A stretch of 64,000 bases of DNA from an uncultured bacterium (GTDB lineage Bacteria; Bacteroidota; Bacteroidia; Bacteroidales; Bacteroidaceae), in assembly GCA_905215345.1 (NCBI GenBank), contig CAJMPR010000004.1:292934-356933 (forward strand), given 5' to 3'. How positions within the stretch are numbered: the first letter of the stretch is position 1; each line of letters opens with the position of its first letter. A program made the position numbers and the translations under genes. Shown one piece after another: positions 35,001 to 43,205 of this stretch. Below the pieces are notes generated by a model that was not told the DNA's origin, ran no database searches, and saw nothing but the letters and a program-made list of their open reading frames with translations.

Positions 35001-37232
35001 ATGAAAAACAAATTCCTGTTAACTTTATTATTTGCTTGCTCCGTAGGAGCATTATCAGCGCAGACCCCTATCTATTTGGATGACGCCCAACCCATAGAGG
35101 CTCGTGTAAAAGATGCTCTTGGGCGAATGACGCTTGAAGAGAAAGTAGCCCTTTGCCATGCGCAAAGCAAGTTCAGCAGTCCGGGTGTGCCTCGTCTCGG
35201 TATTCCCGAACTATGGATGAGCGACGGTCCTCACGGTGTCCGTGCCGAAATAAATTGGAATGACTGGGGATATGCCCGGTGGACAAACGACAGTGTCACC
35301 GCATTTCCAGCACTGACCTGTCTTGCCGCTACCTGGAACCCAGAGATGTCTGCCAAATATGGTAAAGCCATTGGTGAAGAAGCCCGTTATCGGGGGAAAG
35401 ATGTACTATTGGGCCCCGGCGTCAATATCTATCGTACACCGCTCAATGGTCGTAACTTCGAGTATATGGGAGAAGACCCTTATCTGGCATCTGTAATGTG
35501 TGTACCCTATATTCAAGAAGTGCAGAAGAACGGAGTAGCCGTCAGTGTGAAACATTATGTGCTGAACAACCAGGAATTGTGGCGCGGACATATCGACGTA
35601 CACCTTAGCGACCGTGCCCTGCATGAGATTTACCTGCCTGCTTTCAAGGCTGCCGTTCAACAAGGCGGTGCCTGGACGGTGATGGGTTCTTACAACAAGA
35701 TACGTGGGCAGCATGGATGCCATAACGAGCTTACATTACAGAAAATCCTGAAAGGCGACTGGGGCTTTGACGGTGTGGTTGTAACGGATTGGGGCGGTGC
35801 TCACGATACTTATGAGGCTGCCGTTAACGGACTGGATATTGAAATGGGGTCTTATACCAATGGACTCACTTCGGAAAGTGCTTTCACTTTCGATGATTAT
35901 TATCTGGCAAAGCCCTATCTCAAGATGTTGAAAGAGGGGCTGGTGAAAGAGTCTACGGTGAACGACAAAGCTTCCCGGATTCTGCGGTTGATATTCCGTA
36001 CAGCCATGAACCGTCAGAAACCTTATGGCGCACTTACGAATGAAGAGCATTACAGCGCTGCACGTGAGATTGGTAATGAAGGTATCGTGTTATTAAAGAA
36101 TGCTCCGGTAGTGAAAAAGGGCAATCCGTTGTTGCCGATTGATGCTGCGAATGTTCGGAAGATTCTGGTGGTAGGAGATAATGCTGTTCGTCTGCTTAAC
36201 GAGGGTGGCGGCTCTTCCGAACTGAAAGTGAAAGATATGGTGTCTCCGCTGGACGGGCTGCGTGCTGTTTATGGAGACAAAGTACAATATGCGAGAGGCT
36301 ATACCGCCGGTCGTCCGATGTATGGGAATGTGGAAGAAATTCCGCAAGCCGTGACCGATTCATTGCGTGCCGAGGCTGTGGCAATGGCAAGAGAGGCGGA
36401 CTTGGTGATTCTGGTAGGCGGATTGAATAAAAACCATTTGCAGGATTGCGAGGCGGGCGACCGTGTGGATTATGGTTTGCCTTTCGGGCAAAATGAATTG
36501 ATTGAGGGTTTGCTGGGGGTGAATAAAAATCTTGTGTTGGTGCTACTGAGCGGTAACGCCGTAGAGATGCCTTGGGTGAACAGAGTACCTGCTATTGTGC
36601 AAGGTTGGTATCTCGGTTCGATGGGTGGTCATTCGCTGGCCGATGTACTGAGTGGAGCGGTCAATCCGAGCGGGAAACTCCCGTTCTCTTTCCCTGCCAA
36701 GCTGACGGATTGCGGTGCGCATGCTTTCGATGCACTGTGTTATCCGGGTGATAGTATCAAAGAGGAGTATAAGGAAGATATTCTTGTAGGTTATCGTTGG
36801 CATGATACCAGGAAGATTCCGGCACTGTTCCCCTTCGGACATGGGTTGAGCTATACTACTTTTGCTTATAGCAAACCGACGGTTTCTTCTAAGACGATGG
36901 ATTCTGACGGAACTTTAACCGTTACCCTGTCTGTGAAGAATACGGGAAGTGTTTTCGGGAAAGAAGTCGTTCAGCTATATGTGGGGGATGAACAATGTGA
37001 TGTCCTCCGTCCCGTCAAGGAGTTGAAGCATTTCCAAAAGGTATCTCTTGCGCCGGGCGAAGAAAGAGAGGTGACTTTCATCCTTACGCCGGATGATTTA
37101 AAATACTATCATACTCCTGTCAATAAATGGTTGGCGGATGCCGGGAAGTTTACCCTTTATATCGGAGCGTCTTCTACCGATATTCGGGGCAAAGTCACAT
37201 TTGAGATGCGTGAGGTAGTATATCCGTGTTGA
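35001..37232 (+). CDS. GH3 beta-glucosidase
   Basis: 743 residues from the ATG at 35001. An upstream frame to 34956 is rejected because the signal peptide (MKNKFLLTLLFACSVGALSAQ) starts here. Motifs include PELWMSDGPHGVR, the KHYVLNNQE loop and nucleophile Asp263 in VVVTDWGGAHD. The alpha/beta sandwich (about 360-590) and the fibronectin-III-like C-terminal domain (VVQLYVGDE) complete a standard three-domain GH3. It would release glucose from debranched cello-oligosaccharides in the periplasm. A 22-bp repeat array sits upstream. Confidence 0.93.
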   Translation: MKNKFLLTLLFACSVGALSAQTPIYLDDAQPIEARVKDALGRMTLEEKVALCHAQSKFSSPGVPRLGIPELWMSDGPHGVRAEINWNDWGYARWTNDSVTAFPALTCLAATWNPEMSAKYGKAIGEEARYRGKDVLLGPGVNIYRTPLNGRNFEYMGEDPYLASVMCVPYIQEVQKNGVAVSVKHYVLNNQELWRGHIDVHLSDRALHEIYLPAFKAAVQQGGAWTVMGSYNKIRGQHGCHNELTLQKILKGDWGFDGVVVTDWGGAHDTYEAAVNGLDIEMGSYTNGLTSESAFTFDDYYLAKPYLKMLKEGLVKESTVNDKASRILRLIFRTAMNRQKPYGALTNEEHYSAAREIGNEGIVLLKNAPVVKKGNPLLPIDAANVRKILVVGDNAVRLLNEGGGSSELKVKDMVSPLDGLRAVYGDKVQYARGYTAGRPMYGNVEEIPQAVTDSLRAEAVAMAREADLVILVGGLNKNHLQDCEAGDRVDYGLPFGQNELIEGLLGVNKNLVLVLLSGNAVEMPWVNRVPAIVQGWYLGSMGGHSLADVLSGAVNPSGKLPFSFPAKLTDCGAHAFDALCYPGDSIKEEYKEDILVGYRWHDTRKIPALFPFGHGLSYTTFAYSKPTVSSKTMDSDGTLTVTLSVKNTGSVFGKEVVQLYVGDEQCDVLRPVKELKHFQKVSLAPGEEREVTFILTPDDLKYYHTPVNKWLADAGKFTLYIGASSTDIRGKVTFEMREVVYPC

Positions 37233-37358
37233 TAGAAGGATTCATTATTGAACGGGATTACGCTAAACGTAAACTCTCATCACCTTTGTTTAATCTTTTC
37301 TTAATGATGGCGCCTGTCTGTAAATGATTGATTCCTATGTGTTTATAGAATAGTCTCA

Positions 37359-37430
37359 GAAGGTAGGCGACTATTGAGGCGAATGTTGCCTACTATCGGA
37401 GCGAAGGTAGGCGACATTCCCCTCGATGAT
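37359..37430 (+). repeat. 22-bp repeat units upstream of GH95
   Basis: Three 22-base units at 37365, 37387 and 37409 are preceded by GAAGGT. The middle unit matches the 17199 array (TGCCTACTATCGGAG, then GAAGGT). Its neighbours are diverged and begin AGGCGAC. The array ends 4 bases before a promoter-like box. Confidence 0.8.
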
Positions 37431-37434
37431 AGGC

Positions 37435-37442
37435 TATATTTG
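37435..37442 (+). promoter_or_regulatory. -7 element of the GH95 promoter
   Basis: TATATTTG lies 28 bases before the ATG at 37471. It excludes a start at 37426. Confidence 0.55.
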
Positions 37443-37470
37443 TACAGAGTTCAATATTTTTCGTACGATT

Positions 37471-39966
37471 ATGAAAACACTTTTTTTCTCCATTCTGTTC
37501 CTTGTGCCGGTAAAGCTTTTCGCTACCGGACTACCGATAGATAGCTGTAACCACCGGCTTTATTATACCGCTCCTGCAACCATCTGGGAAGAAACCCTTC
37601 CTTTAGGCAACGGCCGGTTGGGGATGATGCCGGACGGTGGTATTGGACGGGAACATATCGTCTTGAATGAAATTTCCCTTTGGAGCGGCAGGAAGGCGAA
37701 TTATGGTAATCCGGATGCCTCCCGCAGTTTGCCTGCTATCCGCCAACTGCTTTTTGATGGGAAGAATAAAGAAGCGCAGGAATTGATGTATAGCAGTTTC
37801 GTTCCCGAGAAACCGGAGTTTGGCGGAACGTATGGAAACTATCAGATGTTGGGAGAACTTGATATTGATTTCCAGAAAGGAGACAAGGAAATCAGGGAAC
37901 AAGTTGACAAGGAGAATACTACTTCCTTTGTCAACTTGTCCCCCACTCCCTTGTCAACTATAAAAAACTACCGTCGCTCGCTCAATCTGCGTGACGGGAT
38001 AGCTCATCTGGTTTTTACGCAAAATGGGGTTACCTACCGTCGTGAGTACTTTGTTTCCCGTGAGCGCGATGTAATGATAGTCCACTTCACCGCCGACCGC
38101 AAAGGGGCGTTGAATTTTTCTGCCCGTCTCAGTCGTCCGGAACGCGGCAGGATAACCGTAGATAAGCATACTCTCTTAATGGACGGTGCTTTGGAAAGCG
38201 GTAAGCCGGGACAAGACGGAATGAAATATCGTGTTGCCATGCGTCTTGTTTCCAAAAGTGGAAAACAAACCATTTCCGTTCCACAAGGTATTACCTTGGC
38301 AAAGGGACAGGAAGCCTGGCTGGTTCTCTCTGCCGCCACTTCTTATGCTGCCGGAGGCACTGATTTTCCCGGTGAACGCTATGTCGAATATTGCGACAGT
38401 CTGCTTAATGCTGTTATACAACCGGGTATCCAGCCTGCGGCTCTTAGTTCCCAATCTTCCCACCGTGAACTTTATGACCGTGTATCCTTGACATTGCCCG
38501 CTTCGCCGGATGATGTTTTACCTACCAATGAACGTATTTTGCATTTCGCACAGAAAGAATCTCCTGCATTAGCTGCACTCTATTATAATTATGGCCGTTA
38601 TCTGCTTATCAGTAGTACCCGTCCCGGTAGTCTTCCTCCTAATCTGCAAGGACTTTGGGCAAATGGAGTACAAACTCCCTGGAACGGCGATTACCACACG
38701 AATATCAATATTCAGATGAATCATTGGCCGTTGGAACAAGCCGGATTATCCGAGCTGTATCAACCTTTGACTACGCTGGTAGAACGCCTGCTCCCTTCCG
38801 GTAGCGAGACTGCCCGTACATTCTATGGTGATAAGGCTGAAGGATGGGTGCTGCACATGATGACAAATGTCTGGAATTATACCGCTCCCGGTGAGCATCC
38901 TTCCTGGGGGGCAACCAATACCGGCGGAGCCTGGCTTTGCGCTCATCTGTGGGAACATTACCTCTATACCCGTGATTTGGAATATCTGAAACGTATCTAT
39001 CCCATATTGAAAGGCGCTTCCCGTTTCTTTTATTCCACCATGGTAGAAGAACCCAGGCACGGTTGGCTTGTAACAGCTCCCACTTCGTCACCCGAGAATG
39101 CCTTCTATGTAGGCAATGATACGATAACCCCTGTCAGCATTTGCATGGGACCTACGATGGATGTGCAACTGCTTACCGAACTTTATACAAATGTCATTGA
39201 GGCCGCCCGTCTGCTGAATTGTGATACTGCTTATGTTGCTGAACTTCAGGCAGCTTTGAAAAAGTTCCCACCCATGCGGATAAGTAAAGCAGGCTACCTG
39301 CAAGAGTGGTTGGAAGATTATAAGGAACAAGATATACATCACCGCCATGTCTCTCACCTTTATGGATTACATCCGGGGAACCTGATTTCTCCTGACGCTA
39401 CCCCCGAACTTGCCGATGCCTGCCGCATAACGTTAAATCGTCGCGGTGATGCCGGTACCGGTTGGAGCCGTGCCTGGAAAATTAACTTCTGGGCTCGCTT
39501 GGGCGATGGTAACCGCGCCTGGAAACTCTTCAAGAGTTTGCTTCATCCGGCTGTGGACGAACAAACGGGACATCATGGCAGTGGTACTTTCCCCAATCTT
39601 TTCTGCTCGCATCCGCCTTTCCAGATTGATGGTAACTATGGCGGTGCTGCCGGAATCGGCGAGATGCTGTTGCAAAGTCACGAAGGTTTTATAAATCTGC
39701 TGCCTGCATTGCCTGACAGCTGGTATGCGGGTAGTTTCCGGGGTATGCGCATACGTGGTGGCGCTTCCGTCGATTTGGATTGGAAGGATGGGCGGGTTAC
39801 GAAAGCGGTTATTACAGCTCCTGTTCCAGGAACATTCGTCCTGAAAATGCCGGTAGGTATAAAGGAGGCAAAAGTTGAAACAGGAGGGCATACCTATATA
39901 TATAACGGACAGAAAATGAATATAACTTTGCGCTCCGGTGAGAGAAGTGAAATACACTTCCAATAA
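37471..39966 (+). CDS. GH95 alpha-L-fucosidase with a repeat-encoded insert
   Basis: 831 residues. The signal peptide MKTLFFSILFLVPVKLFA starts at 37471. GH95 motifs are visible: LPLGNGRLGMMPDGG, NEISLWSG, NLQGLWANGVQTPWNGDYHTN, and HRHVSHLYGLHPGN towards the C-terminal end of the (alpha/alpha)6 barrel. It would take off the terminal alpha-1,2-L-fucose from fucogalacto-xyloglucan. Residues about 136-165 (QVDKENTTSFVN and neighbours) are encoded by a palindrome of the GTTGACAAGG type found in nearby intergenic DNA. I do not recall this insert from other GH95 proteins. It lies in the N-terminal beta domain, on the way to a conserved YRRSLNLRDG segment, so the enzyme may tolerate it. Confidence 0.92.
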   Translation: MKTLFFSILFLVPVKLFATGLPIDSCNHRLYYTAPATIWEETLPLGNGRLGMMPDGGIGREHIVLNEISLWSGRKANYGNPDASRSLPAIRQLLFDGKNKEAQELMYSSFVPEKPEFGGTYGNYQMLGELDIDFQKGDKEIREQVDKENTTSFVNLSPTPLSTIKNYRRSLNLRDGIAHLVFTQNGVTYRREYFVSRERDVMIVHFTADRKGALNFSARLSRPERGRITVDKHTLLMDGALESGKPGQDGMKYRVAMRLVSKSGKQTISVPQGITLAKGQEAWLVLSAATSYAAGGTDFPGERYVEYCDSLLNAVIQPGIQPAALSSQSSHRELYDRVSLTLPASPDDVLPTNERILHFAQKESPALAALYYNYGRYLLISSTRPGSLPPNLQGLWANGVQTPWNGDYHTNINIQMNHWPLEQAGLSELYQPLTTLVERLLPSGSETARTFYGDKAEGWVLHMMTNVWNYTAPGEHPSWGATNTGGAWLCAHLWEHYLYTRDLEYLKRIYPILKGASRFFYSTMVEEPRHGWLVTAPTSSPENAFYVGNDTITPVSICMGPTMDVQLLTELYTNVIEAARLLNCDTAYVAELQAALKKFPPMRISKAGYLQEWLEDYKEQDIHHRHVSHLYGLHPGNLISPDATPELADACRITLNRRGDAGTGWSRAWKINFWARLGDGNRAWKLFKSLLHPAVDEQTGHHGSGTFPNLFCSHPPFQIDGNYGGAAGIGEMLLQSHEGFINLLPALPDSWYAGSFRGMRIRGGASVDLDWKDGRVTKAVITAPVPGTFVLKMPVGIKEAKVETGGHTYIYNGQKMNITLRSGERSEIHFQ

Positions 39967-39972
39967 AATTTG

Positions 39973-39980
39973 TATTTTTG
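39973..39980 (+). promoter_or_regulatory. -7 element of the serine hydrolase promoter
   Basis: TATTTTTG lies 31 bases before the ATG at 40012. An ATG-like start at 39970 would lie before it and is rejected. Confidence 0.5.
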
Positions 39981-40011
39981 CATTGTGTATTCAATAAATC
40001 CACGATGCAAT

Positions 40012-41523
40012 ATGATTAAGAATAGATTGCTTTCTTTTAGTTTTCTTCTTTGCTTGCTGTTCTCGTTGACGGTACATGCACAGATTAATGAGTTACCACG
40101 TTCTACTCCTGAGGCGGAAGGCGTGTCTTCGCAAGCGCTTATTAATGTATTTGACTCTCTGATGTCACTTCCCAAGACGGAAATCCACAGTGTGATGGTG
40201 CTGCGTCATGGTAAAGTGATTGCCGAAATATATCCTGCTCCGTTTGCGCCGGAATACCGACATACCATGTATTCCTGTTCAAAAGCTTTTGTCAGCGCTG
40301 CGGTGGGATTGGCTATTGATGAGAACCGTTTACGGCTGACTGATCGCGTAGCTACTTTCTTTCCGGGACTTCTTCCCGATACAATCTCTGCAAACTTGGC
40401 GGATATGACTGTCCGCAACTTGCTAACCATGACCTCGGGTATCACGCCTGACTGGAATATGCGTAATAACTGTTCCGACTGGATACGTACTTTTCTGGCA
40501 AAACCGGTCAAGATTCCCGGCAAGCAGTTTGAATATGATTCGATAAGTACCTATCTGCTTTCTGCTATTGTGCAGAAAGTAACCGGCATGACAGTATTGG
40601 ATTATCTGAAGCTGAAGGTTTTCAATCCGATGAACATCACTGAGGTGGCTTGGGAAATCAGTCCCGAAGGGGTCAATACAGGTGGTTGGGGGCTACATAT
40701 ACAGAGTGAATCATTGGCAAAATTCGGACAGTTGTTACTCAATCACGGCAAGTGGGAAGGAAAACAATTACTTCCTGCGTCGTGGGTGGAACAGATGATG
40801 ACCAAGCAAATGGAAACCGGTGGTGATGGTTATGGTTATCAGATGTGGCTTTGCGAATATCCCGGTGCCGTACGTGCTGACGGTGCACTCGGACAGTATG
40901 TTTTGGTTATTCCGGATAAAGATATGGTTGTGGTTATCACCGAATGTACTTTGATAGACGGACGTACTCAACGTCGTCTGGTTTGGAAACGTTTATTACC
41001 GGAAGTTGGTGATACTCCGTTAATGCCGGGGAAGGCTTATAAACAGTTACAAAAGAAGCAAAGCACATATCAACTGCCGGTAGTGCAAGGTAAAGCTACC
41101 TCAGCTGTTTCACGAGAATATGCCGGAAAACGAATTGAACTTGGGCAGAATAAATTTGGTTGGCAGTCTCTCAACTTACAGTTCAAACCTAAAGAAGTAG
41201 TGTTGACGATTACAGAAACTAACGGGAATTCGTATGATTTATTGTTTGGTTATAAACAGTGGTTGAAGGTGTCGACCGAAGTTCATCCTCCTTACTCAAT
41301 TACTCCTGTAGATAGCTTTAAAGGAATTGAAGGCCCTTTCTGGGTAGCAGGGAGTTATGCTTGGGCTGAACCGAAGGTCTTAGAGCTGAAAGCCCATTAT
41401 GTAAACTGGATAAGTGCATTGGATATTAAACTGCGTTTTGAAGGGGAAAGCGTCGACTTGACGGTGAAAGAAAATTATTCGTCGGGTGAGGGCATTATCA
41501 TGAAAGGCGAACTGCGTAAATAA
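40012..41523 (+). CDS. Serine hydrolase of the class C beta-lactamase type
   Basis: 503 residues. The signal peptide (about 1-24) runs from MIKNRLLSFSFLLCLLF. The beta-lactamase/esterase fold shows the SxxK motif as SCSK (MYSCSKAFVSAAVG) and a Tyr motif near YDSISTYLL. A C-terminal beta-rich domain (about 355-503) is of unknown function. The family includes esterases, DD-peptidases and beta-lactamases. Its place after GH95 at the end of the glycan locus suggests it removes an ester group, such as acetyl, from the polysaccharide. That is inference. It has its own promoter box 6 bases after the GH95 stop. Confidence 0.82.
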   Translation: MIKNRLLSFSFLLCLLFSLTVHAQINELPRSTPEAEGVSSQALINVFDSLMSLPKTEIHSVMVLRHGKVIAEIYPAPFAPEYRHTMYSCSKAFVSAAVGLAIDENRLRLTDRVATFFPGLLPDTISANLADMTVRNLLTMTSGITPDWNMRNNCSDWIRTFLAKPVKIPGKQFEYDSISTYLLSAIVQKVTGMTVLDYLKLKVFNPMNITEVAWEISPEGVNTGGWGLHIQSESLAKFGQLLLNHGKWEGKQLLPASWVEQMMTKQMETGGDGYGYQMWLCEYPGAVRADGALGQYVLVIPDKDMVVVITECTLIDGRTQRRLVWKRLLPEVGDTPLMPGKAYKQLQKKQSTYQLPVVQGKATSAVSREYAGKRIELGQNKFGWQSLNLQFKPKEVVLTITETNGNSYDLLFGYKQWLKVSTEVHPPYSITPVDSFKGIEGPFWVAGSYAWAEPKVLELKAHYVNWISALDIKLRFEGESVDLTVKENYSSGEGIIMKGELRK

Positions 41524-41529
41524 TCTATT

Positions 41530-42168
41530 ATGAGGTGTCATCGTTTTATTCTTGCATTGAAACGTCCGTTTATCTGGTTGTTTCGTTTTCGCCACCGTTG
41601 TGGTTATGGGGTACATTCGCCTTTTGCCTTCAACTTGATTACCTATGTAATTTATGAAAAAGCTCCTTATTATAAGTATAAGAACTTAGCTGATGCAGAA
41701 CAGGAACTTGCAATACAGAAAGACCGGTATTGGGGAGCTGAATCAAAAAAGGTGAAGCGGTTGCTTTTTCGGTTGGTAAATGATACCCAACCCGGGACAA
41801 TCGTAGATGCCGGAACTTTGTCGGCTTCTTCGCTGTATCTGAAAGCAGGCAAAGAAGATGCTGACTATACTTCTGCTTCCGAACTTTCCGGGCTTTTTCT
41901 GGAAAGCGGTATCCCCGTAGAGTTTCTTTATTTGCATGATTACAAGCATCCGGAGTTTATGGAAGAAGTTTTCCGTATCTGTGCTGCCCGTACTACGGGT
42001 AAGTCTGTTTTTGTTATTGAAGGTATTCATTATACTTCACGGATGCGTACTCTTTGGAAACAAATGAAAGAAGACGAACGGGCAGGCATTACTTTTGACC
42101 TTTATGACCTTGGTATCATCTTCTTTGATAAAACAAAGATAAAACAAGATTACATTGTCAACTTTTGA
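41530..42168 (+). CDS. Conserved protein, SAM-dependent methyltransferase-like
   Basis: 212 residues. The N terminus has GYGVHSPFAFNLITYVIYEK, which I associate with a widespread Bacteroidota family of putative class I methyltransferases. A middle segment (IVDAGTLSASSLYLKAG) would align with the glycine-rich SAM-binding loop, but here it has only one Gly in place of the normal GxGxG. The C terminus reads DLYDLGIIFFD then KQDYIVNF. No substrate can be suggested. It starts 6 bases after the serine hydrolase and may be cotranscribed with it or be the first housekeeping gene after the locus. Confidence 0.65.
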   Translation: MRCHRFILALKRPFIWLFRFRHRCGYGVHSPFAFNLITYVIYEKAPYYKYKNLADAEQELAIQKDRYWGAESKKVKRLLFRLVNDTQPGTIVDAGTLSASSLYLKAGKEDADYTSASELSGLFLESGIPVEFLYLHDYKHPEFMEEVFRICAARTTGKSVFVIEGIHYTSRMRTLWKQMKEDERAGITFDLYDLGIIFFDKTKIKQDYIVNF

Positions 42169-42222
42169 TTATCTTTAGACGTTTGATAGTAATGATTAGT
42201 GTTTACTAAAAAACTCTTTTTT

Positions 42223-42786
42223 ATGAAGAAAAGTCTTGTATATACAAAAACCGGGGATAAGGGTACTACCTCTCTTGTTGGTGGTACTCGTGTGTCTAAA
42301 ACCCATATCCGTCTGGAAGCCTATGGAACGGTGGATGAACTGAACTCTCATTTAGGACTGTTAATTACCTACCTGACGGATGAACGTGACAAGAAGTTCC
42401 TGCAACAGGTACAGGATAAACTTTTTGCAGTTGGTTCCCATCTTGCGACAGACCGTGAAAAAATTAAGCTCCATGAAGTGAGTATTATTACTCCGGAGTT
42501 GGTGGAAATGGTGGAACATGAGATTGATAGGCTGGATGAAATGCTTCCACCGTTGTCGTCTTTTGTTCTTCCCGGTGGAAGTCGGGGGGCTGCCGTCAGT
42601 CATATTTGCCGTACCATCTGTAGACGTGCCGAGCGTCGTATTCTTACTTTGGGTGAGCAGGTAGAAATTTCTTCTGAATTATTGGCTTATGTTAACCGTT
42701 TGTCCGATTATTTGTTCGTTCTTTCACGAAAAATGAACCAAGACGAGAAAAAAGAAGAAATATTTTGGAATAATAGTTGCAAGTGA
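42223..42786 (+). CDS. ATP:cob(I)alamin adenosyltransferase
   Basis: 187 residues from the ATG at 42223 (a GTG at 42199 adds an unlikely 8 residues). The PduO-type signature is visible: VYTKTGDKGTTSLVGGTRV at the N terminus, EAYGTVDELNSHLG and the ATP-site Arg-rich RTICRRAERR in the C-terminal helix. It converts cob(I)alamin to adenosylcobalamin, used by methylmalonyl-CoA mutase in Bacteroides propionate production. Family length and motifs agree well. Confidence 0.93.
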   Translation: MKKSLVYTKTGDKGTTSLVGGTRVSKTHIRLEAYGTVDELNSHLGLLITYLTDERDKKFLQQVQDKLFAVGSHLATDREKIKLHEVSIITPELVEMVEHEIDRLDEMLPPLSSFVLPGGSRGAAVSHICRTICRRAERRILTLGEQVEISSELLAYVNRLSDYLFVLSRKMNQDEKKEEIFWNNSCK

Positions 42787-42858
42787 ATTATTTTGTTATA
42801 CTTTTGCCGAAAAATGAGAAGTAGGAATTAATATTCACAATTTTAATACTTAGAGACT

Positions 42859-43080
42859 ATGTATTGGACATTGGAATTAGCATCTAAATTGGAAGATGCT
42901 CCTTGGCCGGCAACTAAGGATGAACTGATTGATTATGCCATGCGTTCAGGAGCTCCGCTTGAAGTGATTGAGAACCTGCAGGAGATGGAAGATGAAGGCG
43001 AGATTTATGAAAGCATTGAAGATATTTGGCCCGATTATCCCAGTAAGGAAGATTTCTTCTTTAACGAAGAGGAGTATTAA
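42859..43080 (+). CDS. DUF2795 domain protein
   Basis: 73 residues, acidic and helical. APWPATKDELIDYAMRSGAPLEVIENL is the core typical of the DUF2795 family, and the tail is rich in Glu, Asp and Phe. The function is not known to me. A TACTTTTG box at 42799-42806 may drive it. A terminator follows. Confidence 0.8.
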   Translation: MYWTLELASKLEDAPWPATKDELIDYAMRSGAPLEVIENLQEMEDEGEIYESIEDIWPDYPSKEDFFFNEEEY

Positions 43081-43133
43081 CACGCTTTGAATGAGTTTTA
43101 TCCTCTTTTTGCTGGAGGATAAGATAAATAATA

Positions 43134-43190
43134 GAAAGAGGTAGTTTGATGGCCTTTGCTATGGCTGGATAACGACCTCTTTTCTTTTTT
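43134..43190 (+). terminator. Terminator after the DUF2795 gene
   Basis: AAAGAGGT (43135-43142) pairs with ACCTCTTT (43175-43182), with partial pairing inside, then CTTTTTT. A further hairpin TATCCTC/GAGGATA lies just before it (43099-43121). Confidence 0.75.
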
Positions 43191-43205
43191 AATTCCCCCG
43201 TATTG

